Below, one piece after another: positions 55,011-63,857 of a stretch of 64,000 nt of DNA. The position numbers and the translations under genes are program-made. Below the pieces are notes generated by a model. That model was not told where the DNA came from and made no database searches. It worked only from the letters and a program-made list of their open reading frames with translations. The DNA lies in NCBI GenBank assembly GCA_021796215.1, contig JAJYOK010000001.1, positions 124,001 through 188,000 of the forward strand, given 5' to 3'. Source of the DNA: Bacteroidota bacterium (lineage in GTDB: Bacteria; Bacteroidota; Ignavibacteria; UBA10030; UBA8401). Numbering within the stretch: position 1 is the stretch's first letter; every line of letters begins with the position of its first letter.

Positions 55011-55070
55011 CGGATTAATGAATTATTGGATTTATATCTTTTTTTATCAATCCCTTGGTCCAATAATCCG
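55011..55070 (+). repeat. Inverted repeat between ctaC and ctaA
   Basis: ATTATTGGA (55022-55030) pairs with TCCAATAAT (55059-55067). CGGATTA (55011-55017) can compete for TAATCCG (55064-55070), so alternative folds exist. No clean T tract after the stem. Confidence 0.5.
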
Positions 55071-55142
55071 GTTGACTTGCAGTTCATCAAAGAATAAATT
55101 TTATTATATTCACACATTCAAAATCTCCAGAGGTCTTGCGGC

Positions 55143-56207
55143 GTGGTCTATCATAAAGGTCTTCATCGTTATTCGGTAATTCTCGCAGTCTGCACGTTCG
55201 GATTAATTTTCGCCGGCGGATTGGTGACGAGCACTGGCTCGGGACTTTCTGTTCCCGATTGGCCGAACACGTACGGCTATTTCATGTTTGCATTCCCGAT
55301 TGACAAAATGGTCGGTGGAATTGTGTACGAGCATACGCACAGAATGATTGCATCCGTTGTCGGGCTGCTTACTGTCATTCTTGCAATCTGGCTCGGAAAA
55401 AAAGAAGAGCGGAAATGGCTGCGTGTGCTGGGATATGTTGCAGTTGCCGCCGTTATCGCTCAAGGTGTGCTCGGTGGATTGACTGTTCTTTATCTTTTAC
55501 CGGTATCCATTTCTGTCGGTCATGCAGCGCTCGCACAGACTTTTTTTGCCATCGTCTGTGCGATAGCATTATTTACATCGCGATGGTGGGGAGAAGAGCA
55601 TTCGCTGTCTGCCGACAATGTTGGAAGGAGACTTGTGTGGCTGAGCATTGGAACGACAGCCGCAGTGTACATTCAACTTATTTTTGGTGCGCTCATGCGG
55701 CACACGCATTCCGGACTCGTCGTTCCTGATTTCCCGTTGGCGTGGGGACAGCTTTTTCCATCGCTTTCTCCCGATGCAATTGCAAGCTACAATAGCCGGC
55801 TTATTGATGCCAATCTGTGGCTTGCCGCTGACGGTCAGGTCACAGGAGGACAAATTTTGATCCACATGCTGCATCGTCTGTGGGCGGTTGTTGTCACGGT
55901 GATGATCATATGGACTGCAATTTCTATTCTTCGTAACCGTCTTTTAGAGAAACGTGTTCGGGTATTTGGTTATTATTTAATTAGCTTTATCATTCTTCAA
56001 ATTACGCTCGGAGCTTTTACAGTTTTGACGCGCAAAGCTGTTGATATCACAACCTTGCATGTCGCTGTTGGTGCGTTGATTCTTGTTACGTGTGTCTTGT
56101 TATCACTTCACGCGGCGAAAATTTATGGCGTGCGTCGCAGTCCGGCATCTGTTCCTGTTGCAACGAAAGTTGAAAACCAAGCCAAAGGCATGGAAGCCAT
56201 AGTATGA
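55143..56207 (+). CDS. ctaA: Heme A synthase
   Basis: A 354-residue COX15/CtaA membrane enzyme that oxidises the C8 methyl of heme O to make heme A for the oxidase. Eight helices. GGLVTSTGSGLSVPDWP near the N terminus, YEHTHRMIAS (heme His), GALMRHTHSGLVVPDFP and HMLHRLWAVVV (heme His pair) are intact. GTG start at 55143. It overlaps the next gene ctaB by 4 nt, giving direct coupling of heme O and heme A synthesis. Confidence 0.95.
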   Translation: MVYHKGLHRYSVILAVCTFGLIFAGGLVTSTGSGLSVPDWPNTYGYFMFAFPIDKMVGGIVYEHTHRMIASVVGLLTVILAIWLGKKEERKWLRVLGYVAVAAVIAQGVLGGLTVLYLLPVSISVGHAALAQTFFAIVCAIALFTSRWWGEEHSLSADNVGRRLVWLSIGTTAAVYIQLIFGALMRHTHSGLVVPDFPLAWGQLFPSLSPDAIASYNSRLIDANLWLAADGQVTGGQILIHMLHRLWAVVVTVMIIWTAISILRNRLLEKRVRVFGYYLISFIILQITLGAFTVLTRKAVDITTLHVAVGALILVTCVLLSLHAAKIYGVRRSPASVPVATKVENQAKGMEAIV

Positions 56208-57199
56208 GCGCAGAAAATCCGTTGTTACAGACAAACGTTGATGTTGTCAGTGAGATTGAAAATGGCGCCGCAGGCGCCAGAATTCTCGCAGAACCTCGTT
56301 CGTTAAGCGCGATCATTTTCGGTTTTGTGGAATTGATGAAACCGGAATTAACATCGCTGAGTGTGTTCACCGCGCTGTGCGGATTTTATCTTGCCCACGT
56401 TGGCGTGTGGAGTTGGTCGAACATTGTGTTGTTTCTTGTTACGGCATTGGGAACGCTGCTTGTTGGCGGCGGTGCCGGTGCATTGAATGAATACATCGAG
56501 CGCGGCTATGATGCCGAGATGAAGCGAACGGAGAAACGCCCTCTTCCTTCGGCACGCATTTCACCGAATGAAGGTTTGATTTTTGGAATTTCGATTTCTG
56601 TGGCAGGCGTACTGATGCTGACGTTTCTCGTGAATGTGTTGACTGGATTTCTCGCTTCGTTAACGCTTGTGACGTATCTCTTTTTCTACACGCCAATGAA
56701 ACGGATTTCGCCTTTTTCCACGCTCATCGGGGGCATTCCGGGCGCTATTCCGCCGATGATGGGATGGGCGGCAGTGAGGAATGATGTAACGGTAGAGGCG
56801 TGGGTGTTGTTTGCAATTTTGTTCTTGTGGCAGATGCCGCATTTTTATTCATTAGCATGGATGTACAGGAAAGACTACTCGCGGGCAGGCTATAAAATGC
56901 TGACCGTGTTTGATGAAAGCGGAAGAATGACAAGCAGGCAGATAATTTTCAATTCGCTCGCGTTGATTCCGATTAGTGTGATTCCGACGGTGATTGGCAT
57001 GACCCGGACATTCTATTTTATCGGCGCGGCGATTTGTGGATTTGTCTTTTTAGCATACGGACTAAGGTTCATGATCCTTTCGATGCGCTCGGATGATGAA
57101 GCGATGATGAAGACAAACCTTTCTGCACGCAAGTTGTTCTTTGCTTCCCTCTGGTATCTTCCTGCACTCCTCGCGCTCATGGCGATTGACAAACGGTGA
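56204..57199 (+). CDS. ctaB: Protoheme IX farnesyltransferase (heme O synthase)
   Basis: A 331-residue UbiA-family prenyltransferase that adds a farnesyl group to heme B. Nine helices. The Mg/diphosphate sites are NEYIERGYDAEMKRT (first Asp-rich motif) and YRKDYSRAGYKML (second). PLPSARISPNEG and IGGIPGAIPPMMGW are typical CtaB blocks. A 30-residue polar N-terminal extension precedes the first helix. Overlaps ctaA by 4 nt. Confidence 0.96.
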   Translation: MSAENPLLQTNVDVVSEIENGAAGARILAEPRSLSAIIFGFVELMKPELTSLSVFTALCGFYLAHVGVWSWSNIVLFLVTALGTLLVGGGAGALNEYIERGYDAEMKRTEKRPLPSARISPNEGLIFGISISVAGVLMLTFLVNVLTGFLASLTLVTYLFFYTPMKRISPFSTLIGGIPGAIPPMMGWAAVRNDVTVEAWVLFAILFLWQMPHFYSLAWMYRKDYSRAGYKMLTVFDESGRMTSRQIIFNSLALIPISVIPTVIGMTRTFYFIGAAICGFVFLAYGLRFMILSMRSDDEAMMKTNLSARKLFFASLWYLPALLALMAIDKR

Positions 57200-57204
57200 A
57201 AGAA

Positions 57205-57273
57205 GGTTCAAGGTTTGAAGTCCAAAGTTTTAATGTTAAGTTGAAGATAACTTGAAACTTTTGACTTTGAACC
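57205..57273 (+). repeat. AT-rich long imperfect hairpin repeat
   Basis: GGTTCAA (57205-57211) pairs with TTGAACC (57267-57273); CAAAGTTT (57223-57230) with AAACTTTTG (57256-57264). Similar in word usage to 30036-30104. Confidence 0.55.
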
Positions 57274-57313
57274 CAGAACTTAAATCCTAAAACTATCTTA
57301 ACAGTAAGAAAGT

Positions 57314-58258
57314 ATGTCTTATTCCGACATTTCTGTTTCCCATCTCACACATCATTATGGCGAGCGAACGGCTCTGAACGATGTGTCGTTCGAAATTCCC
57401 CGCGGCGAAATTTTCGGATTTCTCGGCCCCAACGGCGGTGGAAAAACCACGATGTTCAAAATTCTTTCCACGCTGATTCGCCCTTCGAAGGGAAAAGCGG
57501 CAGTGTGCGGTTTTGATGTTCAAACTTCTCCGGCAGAGGTGCGCAAACATATCGGCGTTGTTTTTCAATCGCCAAGCCTCGATCAGAAATTGACGGTGAA
57601 GGAGAATCTTCATTTTCAGGGAATGCTGTACGGGCTTTACGGGCACGAACTGATGCATCGCATTGATGATATTCTGTCGCATCTGAAACTTTCCGACCGC
57701 GCTCACGATGAAGTGGAAAAACTTTCCGGCGGACAGCAGCGCAGAGTTGAGGTCGGAAAAGGGCTGCTTCACTATCCCGACGTGCTGATTCTCGATGAAC
57801 CGAGCACCGGACTAGATCCCGGCGCGAGAATTGATCTGTGGCAGTATCTTCTTGAATTGAATCGTTCACGCAGCATTACAATTGTCGTGACGACGCACAT
57901 TCTCGATGAAGCGGACCATTGCCACCGTCTTGCGATTCTTGATCAGGGAAATCTTGTTGCGCTTGGAACTCCCGACGAGTTGAAGCATGAGATTGGCGGC
58001 GATGTTGTATCAGTAATTGCAAACGATCCTGAGAAAGTTCACCGAATGATGAAAGAAAAATTCGGGAACAACATTTCGATTTTTGAGAAAACGATTCGCA
58101 TGGAGCGGGAAGATGCTCACCGCTTTGTGCCTCAATTAATTGAAGCGTTTCCCGGTCAAATCTCTTCCGTTTCAGTCAGCAAGCCGACGTTGGAAGACGT
58201 GTTCATTCATCGCACGGGACATCTCTTATGGAATGACGAACCGAACGGAGAAACATAA
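57314..58258 (+). CDS. ABC transporter ATP-binding protein
   Basis: A 314-residue ATPase of the drug/antibiotic ABC-2 exporter type. Walker A FLGPNGGGKTTMFK (about residue 40), signature KLSGGQQRRVEVGK, Walker B DVLILDEPSTGLDPG, switch His TTHILDEADH. A C-terminal 100-residue domain follows. Its permease is the next gene but one repeat away. This pair is often found beside cytochrome oxidase genes; the substrate is unknown. Confidence 0.94.
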   Translation: MSYSDISVSHLTHHYGERTALNDVSFEIPRGEIFGFLGPNGGGKTTMFKILSTLIRPSKGKAAVCGFDVQTSPAEVRKHIGVVFQSPSLDQKLTVKENLHFQGMLYGLYGHELMHRIDDILSHLKLSDRAHDEVEKLSGGQQRRVEVGKGLLHYPDVLILDEPSTGLDPGARIDLWQYLLELNRSRSITIVVTTHILDEADHCHRLAILDQGNLVALGTPDELKHEIGGDVVSVIANDPEKVHRMMKEKFGNNISIFEKTIRMEREDAHRFVPQLIEAFPGQISSVSVSKPTLEDVFIHRTGHLLWNDEPNGET

Positions 58259-58276
58259 TCGTTCAGCAAGAAAGAT

Positions 58277-58341
58277 CGTTATGCCCGAGTGTTTCTGTCG
58301 GGTATCTCATATGTGGTTTCCGCCAAAAACGTGCGGGAATG
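58277..58341 (+). repeat. ATTCCCGA/TCGGGAAT double-hairpin repeat, copy 2
   Basis: ATGCCCGA (58281-58288) pairs with TCGGGTAT (58298-58305); the second hairpin TTTCCGC (58317-58323) pairs with GCGGGAA (58333-58339). It lies between the ABC ATPase and permease genes. Base changes relative to copy 1 keep the pairing. Confidence 0.7.
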
Positions 58342-58378
58342 ACACTGATTGGTTAACCGATTAATTACGGAAAACGAA

Positions 58379-59230
58379 ATGAATTTGAAAAAAAATGAAA
58401 GCCCGCATTCTCTTTGGCGGGAAATATTTTTTCCTGCATATTCTCTCTGGATGCGCGAGCTGATCAGATTTTTCCGCCAGCGCAGCAGAATGATCGGCGT
58501 TATCGGCTCTCCGATTCTCTTTTGGTTTTTCATCGGCTCCGGTTTGGGAACATCGTTCCGCTCTAATACGGCAGGCGGGACAAATTACCTTGAATATTTT
58601 TTCCCCGGCACACTGTTGCTTATTATGCTCTTCACTGCAATTTTTTCCACCATTTCAATTATTGAAGACAGGCAGGAAGGATATTTGCAGTCAGTTCTTG
58701 TCGCGCCGATTTCCAGCGGCGGCATTGCTCTTGGAAAAATTGCGGGTGGAACGTCGCTCGCAGTTTTGCAGGGGGCAATTTTTCTTCTCTTTGCTCCGCT
58801 GATCGGAATTCACATGACGGTTCTCAAGTTTGTCGTGCTGCTCATTCTTCTTGTTGTTATCGGTTTCGGCCTGACGGGACTCGGCTTTCTCATTGCATGG
58901 CGGATGGATTCGACGCAGGGATTCCACGCGATCATGAATCTTTTTCTGATTCCGTTGTGGCTCCTTTCCGGTTCGTTGTTCCCGTCAACCGGCGCGCCGC
59001 AATGGCTTCGCATCATCATGTCACTCAATCCGTTAACGTACGGTGTGTCTTCAACACGAATGCTTCTGTACGATCTTGAATGGGATCCGTCGTCGTCGTT
59101 TCTTTTTTCGCTCATCATCGTCGTCGCGTTTGCAGTGTTTGTGTACGCCGGTTCAATTTTTGTCATTCGAAAAAAATCATCCCCACCAAAAACTGATCCG
59201 CCTTTGGCGGAGGCGGCAGTGTTGCCGTAA
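58379..59230 (+). CDS. ABC-2 type transporter permease
   Basis: 283 residues from ATG 58379; the ORF track start at 58349 adds ten residues with no support. Six predicted helices. EYFFPGTLLLIMLFTAIF, SIIEDRQEGYLQSVLVAPIS and LFLIPLWLLSGSLFP are ABC-2 permease blocks (the last is the P-x-x-x-L-S-G signature). It is the partner of the ATPase at 57314 and should move an unknown substrate, possibly tied to oxidase assembly. Confidence 0.92.
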   Translation: MNLKKNESPHSLWREIFFPAYSLWMRELIRFFRQRSRMIGVIGSPILFWFFIGSGLGTSFRSNTAGGTNYLEYFFPGTLLLIMLFTAIFSTISIIEDRQEGYLQSVLVAPISSGGIALGKIAGGTSLAVLQGAIFLLFAPLIGIHMTVLKFVVLLILLVVIGFGLTGLGFLIAWRMDSTQGFHAIMNLFLIPLWLLSGSLFPSTGAPQWLRIIMSLNPLTYGVSSTRMLLYDLEWDPSSSFLFSLIIVVAFAVFVYAGSIFVIRKKSSPPKTDPPLAEAAVLP

Positions 59231-59244
59231 ATGCCATTTTCATT

Positions 59245-59874
59245 ATGAATACTTCAATAAAATTTCGGACATATTTTCTCTGGGCGTTTCTTGCGTTCGT
59301 GCTCGTGGGCGTCGCATTTGCGTACGTCTGGACGACTGTCAATGAAGAATCGAAAAGCAAGCTTCCGCAGTATGGTGCTGTGCCGGAATTTTCGCTGACA
59401 ACACAAAACGACAAGCCGATCTCTCTTGCCGATTTTCGCGGCAGTGTCTGGATCGCCGATTTCATTTTCACAAACTGCGGTGCAAGCTGTCCCGGCATGA
59501 CAATGGACATGGGAAAATTGCAGGAACGGCTCAAGCAGCAGCGCAGCATTTTACTCGTTTCATTTTCCGTTGACCCCGACCGCGACACGCCGAAAGTCTT
59601 GTCGGAGTATGCAAACGAGCATCATGCTATAACAGGGAAGTGGTTTTTTTTGACGGGGAAGAAGGAGACAATTTTGCCGTTAACGCAAAATGGATTCCAT
59701 CTTAGCGTTGCCGATGCCCAGCCCCAAGGGGATTTTCAACCTGTTCTGCACAGCACTAAATTTGTCTTGGTAGATAAGAACGGAGTTATCCGCGGCTATT
59801 ACGATTCTGATCCTCCGGAAAATCTGGATAAGCTTGTTCATGATGCGAACGAACTCGCTGCGGAGAGATATTGA
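59245..59874 (+). CDS. SCO1/SenC copper chaperone for cytochrome oxidase
   Basis: A 209-residue membrane-anchored thioredoxin-fold protein that delivers copper to CuA of subunit II. One N-terminal helix (about 10-30), then the copper site TNCGASCPGM (CxxxC, about residue 77) and the third ligand His in VLHSTKFVLVD (about residue 169). Its location in the oxidase locus supports the role. Overlaps DUF420 by one base (TGATG). Confidence 0.95.
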   Translation: MNTSIKFRTYFLWAFLAFVLVGVAFAYVWTTVNEESKSKLPQYGAVPEFSLTTQNDKPISLADFRGSVWIADFIFTNCGASCPGMTMDMGKLQERLKQQRSILLVSFSVDPDRDTPKVLSEYANEHHAITGKWFFLTGKKETILPLTQNGFHLSVADAQPQGDFQPVLHSTKFVLVDKNGVIRGYYDSDPPENLDKLVHDANELAAERY

Positions 59875-60293
59875 TGGACGTCTACATTCTGCCTGCGGTC
59901 AATGCAACGCTCAACGGCATCAGCGCAATCTTGTTGTTCATCGGACATCGCTTCATTAAATCCGGCAGTCGCCAGAATCACAAACGGATGATGATTGCGG
60001 CGTTCTCGACCTCGGTTCTTTTTCTCATCAGCTACCTGTATTATCACGCGCACGTCGGCGATGTTCCGTTCAAAGGAACAGGCATTGTGCGCCCAGTCTA
60101 TTTTACCATTCTCATTTCTCACATTCTTCTCGCCGCTGCTATCGTTCCGTTAGCAGTCATTACGCTCCTGCGAGGCTTGTCATCAAAATTCGATAAGCAC
60201 AGAAAAATTGCCCGCTGGACATACCCTATTTGGATGTACGTTTCCATTACCGGCGTTGTAGTGTATGTCATGGTGTACCAGTTGTACCGGTAA
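59874..60293 (+). CDS. DUF420 family membrane protein
   Basis: 139 residues from ATG 59874 (the TTG three bases earlier is in the SCO stop). Four helices with conserved His (IGHRFIKSG, NHKRMMIAA, YLYYHAHVGD, HILLAAAIVPLAV, DKHRKIARWTYPIW). DUF420 proteins sit beside cytochrome oxidase genes in many bacteria, including the Bacillus CtaM/YozB group needed for oxidase assembly. The same role is likely here. Confidence 0.93.
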   Translation: MDVYILPAVNATLNGISAILLFIGHRFIKSGSRQNHKRMMIAAFSTSVLFLISYLYYHAHVGDVPFKGTGIVRPVYFTILISHILLAAAIVPLAVITLLRGLSSKFDKHRKIARWTYPIWMYVSITGVVVYVMVYQLYR

Positions 60294-60365
60294 AATCTTC
60301 GCAAGTCACAAAACTTCTTCATTCAATATTCCTTGTTCAGAATTCGAGATTCATAGGATTCTTGT

Positions 60366-60515
60366 ATGCTTATTTTCGGCCGCGGTCCGGAATCCATTGC
60401 TTTTTCAAAAGTGAAGAAGTACATTAAGCCGTCAAGCGGTACGAAATATTGGTTGCAGGGTGTAAGTCGTTCAGGTGTTCATAAAATTGTTAACTTCCCT
60501 AGCACATTTCTTTAA
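60366..60515 (+). CDS. Possible 49-residue small protein
   Basis: An ORF below the track cutoff, in the 300-base gap after DUF420. ATG 60366 has AGGAT 7 bases upstream. The product starts MLIFGRGPESIAFSKVKKYI and has normal composition, but I recognise no family. It could be chance or a decayed fragment. The rest of the gap has no other clear feature until AAGGAGGG before 60593. Confidence 0.25.
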   Translation: MLIFGRGPESIAFSKVKKYIKPSSGTKYWLQGVSRSGVHKIVNFPSTFL

Positions 60516-60592
60516 TCTTCTGGCACCAAGTCATCACTGTTTTCATTCAGTGTTTTTCCCCGCAGTAGTATTCCTTTGCAAGGAGGGTTGTT

Positions 60593-62317
60593 ATGAAGTC
60601 GCCTCAGATCAATTCCATAAAATTTTCACTTGTCTCAATGTCGGTAATTGCAATCTTCTTTCTTGTCGGTTGCAAAGATTCATTGAAGACAACAGTCGTC
60701 TCAGGAGGTGATGGAGACCTTTCCAATCCGTCAATACAGCCGCAGGTTGTTTTTACATTGCCTTCTTCGGGTAGTACTGGTCCCTTCAAAGTATTTAATC
60801 CCGGAGATGGCGTCGCCTTGCCGAGTTTTGTTATACAATTTAATAAGCTCATGAGCACATATTCGATTCAGACGGGAACAATAATATGCAGCGGTTTTGA
60901 TAAGCCGGTTCGTATCGCTCTACATTCACAAAGTGCCTATCCGGTTTACAAGATGGGGAAGGTGGCCGCTTATGACGATGTTCTCGAGTTCGATGTAAGG
61001 GATTCGTCATCAAATAGCAGGATGTATTATGAGGTGGGCAAAACATATTCTGTAACGGTTAATACTTCTATTGAAGATATCAATGGCAACCATCTCTTGC
61101 AGCCATATACTTTTTCTTTCACGCCTGAGCCATACTTTCGTGTTGTAACGACTTACCCTGCAAACGGCACAAAAGACATTCTCCCGGCTTATACATATGC
61201 CTATGTTGTTTTCAATAACATCGTCTCTCCGGATGCCGCATCATTGTTGCAATTGTCTCCAGCTGTAGGTGGTAAATGGAGTGTGCAAGGCAATTCGAGG
61301 TACATTAGCTTCATCTCAACGAGTCCGTTTAATTTTAATACAACGTATACCTTGATTGTGCCCTCAACAGTTAAAGATCAAGATGGTCACGCTCTTCACG
61401 AAAGTGTTGCTTCCACTTTTACAACAACCGGGTTTCGTGTCAGCTCTACTTCTCCTGCTAATGGCGAAGAGAATGTAACGCATACGTATTTATATTTTAA
61501 TTTTACAGGGGCACTCGATACCGGATCGGTCCGTTCAGCATTTAATATAAGCCCCTATGTGGCAGGTACTTTTCAGTTCTACAACTCTTCACAATTTCAG
61601 TTTCTGGCAGAGAATGGGTTCTCGATGAACACGAAATACACCATAACGCTTTCGCCGTCGCTGCAATCCGCGAGCGGCGTAACGCTTTCCCCGTACAGCA
61701 TGTCGTTCACCACTGCTCCGTTTCAGGTGGACTATTCATATCCATCTGATGGCTCCACCGATGTCTCACTTAACAATGCGATAAATATTCAGTGCAACGC
61801 TTTTGTAGATACGGCGAGCGCCCGCTCTGCCTTTAGCATCTCTCCGGCAACTGCAGGAACATTCCAATTGTATCGTAATAGTAATAGTTTTTCTTTTATG
61901 CCGATTAATGGGTTGTTGCCCGGTACGAAGTATTCTGTTACTATTTCGACTGCACTGCGCACGTTGCAAGGCGATGTTCTTTCTTCGCCGTATAGTTTTT
62001 CATTTACAACGGATCAGTTTAGAGTAACCAGCAGCTATCCTTACAACGGTGCAACGTCGGTATATCGCAATTCCAACATCAGTATCAGTTGTAACGCTCC
62101 GTTAGACACGTCAACAATTCGGTCGGCTTTCAGTATCAGCCCAACTGTGGCGGGCACAGTTACTTACTCAGCTTCAAGTCATTATTTCTACTTCTACCCG
62201 AGTGTTTCTTATACGGCGAATACGACATACACTTATACCGTTTCAACAGCGCTGAAATCCGCAAGCGGCGGTGCGCTTGCCTCTCCCTTCTCAGCGTCGT
62301 TTACTACGGGGCAATAA
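60593..62317 (+). CDS. Lipoprotein with repeated SbsA-type Ig-like domains
   Basis: 574 residues. Lipoprotein signal peptide ending in FFLVGC (cysteine about residue 27). Five Ig-like (Big_5/SbsA) domains follow, the last four aligned by the starts FRVVTTYPANG, FRVSSTSPANG, FQVDYSYPSDG and FRVTSSYPYNG, about 100 residues each and increasingly similar toward the C terminus, indicating tandem duplication. No sorting domain, so anchoring is by lipid. Role unknown, probably surface structure or adhesion. AAGGAGGG is 7 bases before the ATG. Confidence 0.88.
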   Translation: MKSPQINSIKFSLVSMSVIAIFFLVGCKDSLKTTVVSGGDGDLSNPSIQPQVVFTLPSSGSTGPFKVFNPGDGVALPSFVIQFNKLMSTYSIQTGTIICSGFDKPVRIALHSQSAYPVYKMGKVAAYDDVLEFDVRDSSSNSRMYYEVGKTYSVTVNTSIEDINGNHLLQPYTFSFTPEPYFRVVTTYPANGTKDILPAYTYAYVVFNNIVSPDAASLLQLSPAVGGKWSVQGNSRYISFISTSPFNFNTTYTLIVPSTVKDQDGHALHESVASTFTTTGFRVSSTSPANGEENVTHTYLYFNFTGALDTGSVRSAFNISPYVAGTFQFYNSSQFQFLAENGFSMNTKYTITLSPSLQSASGVTLSPYSMSFTTAPFQVDYSYPSDGSTDVSLNNAINIQCNAFVDTASARSAFSISPATAGTFQLYRNSNSFSFMPINGLLPGTKYSVTISTALRTLQGDVLSSPYSFSFTTDQFRVTSSYPYNGATSVYRNSNISISCNAPLDTSTIRSAFSISPTVAGTVTYSASSHYFYFYPSVSYTANTTYTYTVSTALKSASGGALASPFSASFTTGQ

Positions 62318-62369
62318 GTGTAAACTTATATTTCTGACGGAAACGTTTACTGAATATTTCTCCTTTCCC

Positions 62370-62418
62370 CATAACCCCGTCATTTGGCGAAGCTATCCCC
62401 TTGGGTTATGTCGGGGTT
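62370..62418 (+). repeat. Inverted repeat with two competing stems
   Basis: CATAACCC (62370-62377) can pair with GGGTTATG (62403-62410), or AACCCCG (62373-62379) with CGGGGTT (62412-62418). No T tract. The remaining gap to 62640 has no supported feature. Confidence 0.4.
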
Positions 62419-62640
62419 TATTATAGTATTCCGTTCCGGATTTTAGCCCTGACAAACCCGCATACCGAATTGCAAAAACCACCTATTGAACATTTCTCCC
62501 TCCGCCGGTGTTATACTACTGCAACATCAAAATGGTTCTTTAATTTTTTTCTTTGTCATTTTCCCTTTTCCGTTTTTCATATACTTTGTGGTCTTCTGAT
62601 CGCCGATATTCAAATTTTTTGAACTGCTGAACAAGTGTAA

Positions 62641-62680
62641 CGCGAGATTTCATCTCGCGCAGTCGAATTGGAAATTCGAC
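62641..62680 (+). repeat. Tandem pair of 3-base-loop palindromes
   Basis: CGCGAGAT TTC ATCTCGCG (62641-62659) and GTCGAATT GGA AATTCGAC (62662-62680): two perfect 8-bp hairpins two bases apart, 35 bases before the pirin start. Confidence 0.75.
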
Positions 62681-62714
62681 GTACCAACTAAACACTCTTT
62701 TCGAGGAGGAAAAA

Positions 62715-63647
62715 ATGTCCTTGCGTCCTGTTAAACGCATTATTCAAGCCCAGCCGACAATCGAAGGTGCAGGCGTCCGTTTGCACCGCGCGTTCGGCTT
62801 CGGCACCACAAAAGATTTCGATCCCTTTCTCTTGCTCGACGATTTTCGGAACGAAAATCCTGAAGATTATCTTGCCGGATTTCCATGGCACCCACACCGC
62901 GGAATTGAAACCATCACCTACGTGCTTGCCGGAGAGGTCGGTCACGGCGATAGTCTTGGCAACAAAGGGAAGTTGGGCGCGGGAGATGTTCAATGGATGA
63001 CGGCAGGAAGCGGCATTCTTCATCAGGAAATGCCGCGCGGCGATGCAAGGGGAAGAATGCACGGATTCCAGCTTTGGGCGAATCTTCCTTCTTCTCTGAA
63101 AATGACAACTCCCCGTTATCAGGATGTTCCGTCACGCGAAATTCCTGAAATCACCGATGACGACGGCACAATTGTCCGCGTTGTCTGCGGTACATTCTGG
63201 GGCAGGAGCGGTCCCGTGGATGGCATCGCCGCCGATCCCCGCTATCTCGATGTTTATGTTCCGCCGGGAAAACGCAAAACACTTCCGGTGGAAACCACGC
63301 GCCACGCCTTCGCTTATGTCTTCGAAGGCTCCGGCACATTCCGCGGTGCGTCTGCGCCGCAGGCTGTGAAGACCGATTATGTCGGCAATGAAAAGATGCT
63401 CTCCACCTCAGAGGTGGAGACCATCTTGAGTCTCGATGAAGCGCGCAACCGCTCGCTTGTGCTTTTCGATTCCGGCGAGGAAGTCACCGTGCAAGCAGGC
63501 AATACGGGCATCCGGTTCCTTCTCGTTTCCGGCCAGCCGCTTCAGGAACCGGTGGCTTGGCAGGGACCAATTGTGATGAATACCGACGAAGAAATTCGTC
63601 AGGCATACAACGAGCTTCACCAGGGGACATTCATCAAGCACGGATAA
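62715..63647 (+). CDS. Pirin family protein
   Basis: A 310-residue bicupin. The metal site in the N-terminal cupin is WHPHRGIETITYVL and GSGILHQEMP (His, His, His, Glu). QLWANLPSSLKM and a C-terminal cupin with HAFAYVFEGSG follow. Some pirins act as quercetinases, others as redox-linked regulators; the role here is open. GAGGAGG lies 6 bases before the ATG. Confidence 0.93.
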   Translation: MSLRPVKRIIQAQPTIEGAGVRLHRAFGFGTTKDFDPFLLLDDFRNENPEDYLAGFPWHPHRGIETITYVLAGEVGHGDSLGNKGKLGAGDVQWMTAGSGILHQEMPRGDARGRMHGFQLWANLPSSLKMTTPRYQDVPSREIPEITDDDGTIVRVVCGTFWGRSGPVDGIAADPRYLDVYVPPGKRKTLPVETTRHAFAYVFEGSGTFRGASAPQAVKTDYVGNEKMLSTSEVETILSLDEARNRSLVLFDSGEEVTVQAGNTGIRFLLVSGQPLQEPVAWQGPIVMNTDEEIRQAYNELHQGTFIKHG

Positions 63648-63672
63648 AATTTTCGGTAGTGACTCATTTTGG

Positions 63673-63693
63673 ATGCCGCGTTATACGCGGCAT
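63673..63693 (+). repeat. Palindrome downstream of the pirin gene
   Basis: ATGCCGCGT, loop TAT, ACGCGGCAT: perfect 9-bp stem 25 bases after the stop, without a T tract. Confidence 0.65.
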
Positions 63694-63703
63694 GACGTAG
63701 ATA

Positions 63704-63771
63704 GAAGTACGTCATTCCCGAATGTGAGCACCTATGGCGCCATCATGTAAAGCGGGACTTCTGTCGGGAAT
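63704..63771 (+). repeat. ATTCCCGA/TCGGGAAT repeat, copy 3
   Basis: ATTCCCGA (63714-63721) and TCGGGAAT (63764-63771) with a 42-base middle that contains the perfect palindrome ATGGCGCCAT (63734-63743). The arms are identical to copy 1; the inner part differs. Confidence 0.6.
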
Positions 63772-63828
63772 CTAATAAAAGCATCTTAGAAGAGTTCAAA
63801 ACGCACCGCTGCCGGGCGTTATATTAGC

Positions 63829-63857
63829 TTGACAATTCCTTTCTCTTTTTGTAGCTT
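63829..63857 (+). promoter_or_regulatory. Possible promoter near the window end
   Basis: TTGACA (63829-63834) and TAGCTT (63852-63857), 17-base spacer, reading toward a gene beyond the window. Confidence 0.4.
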
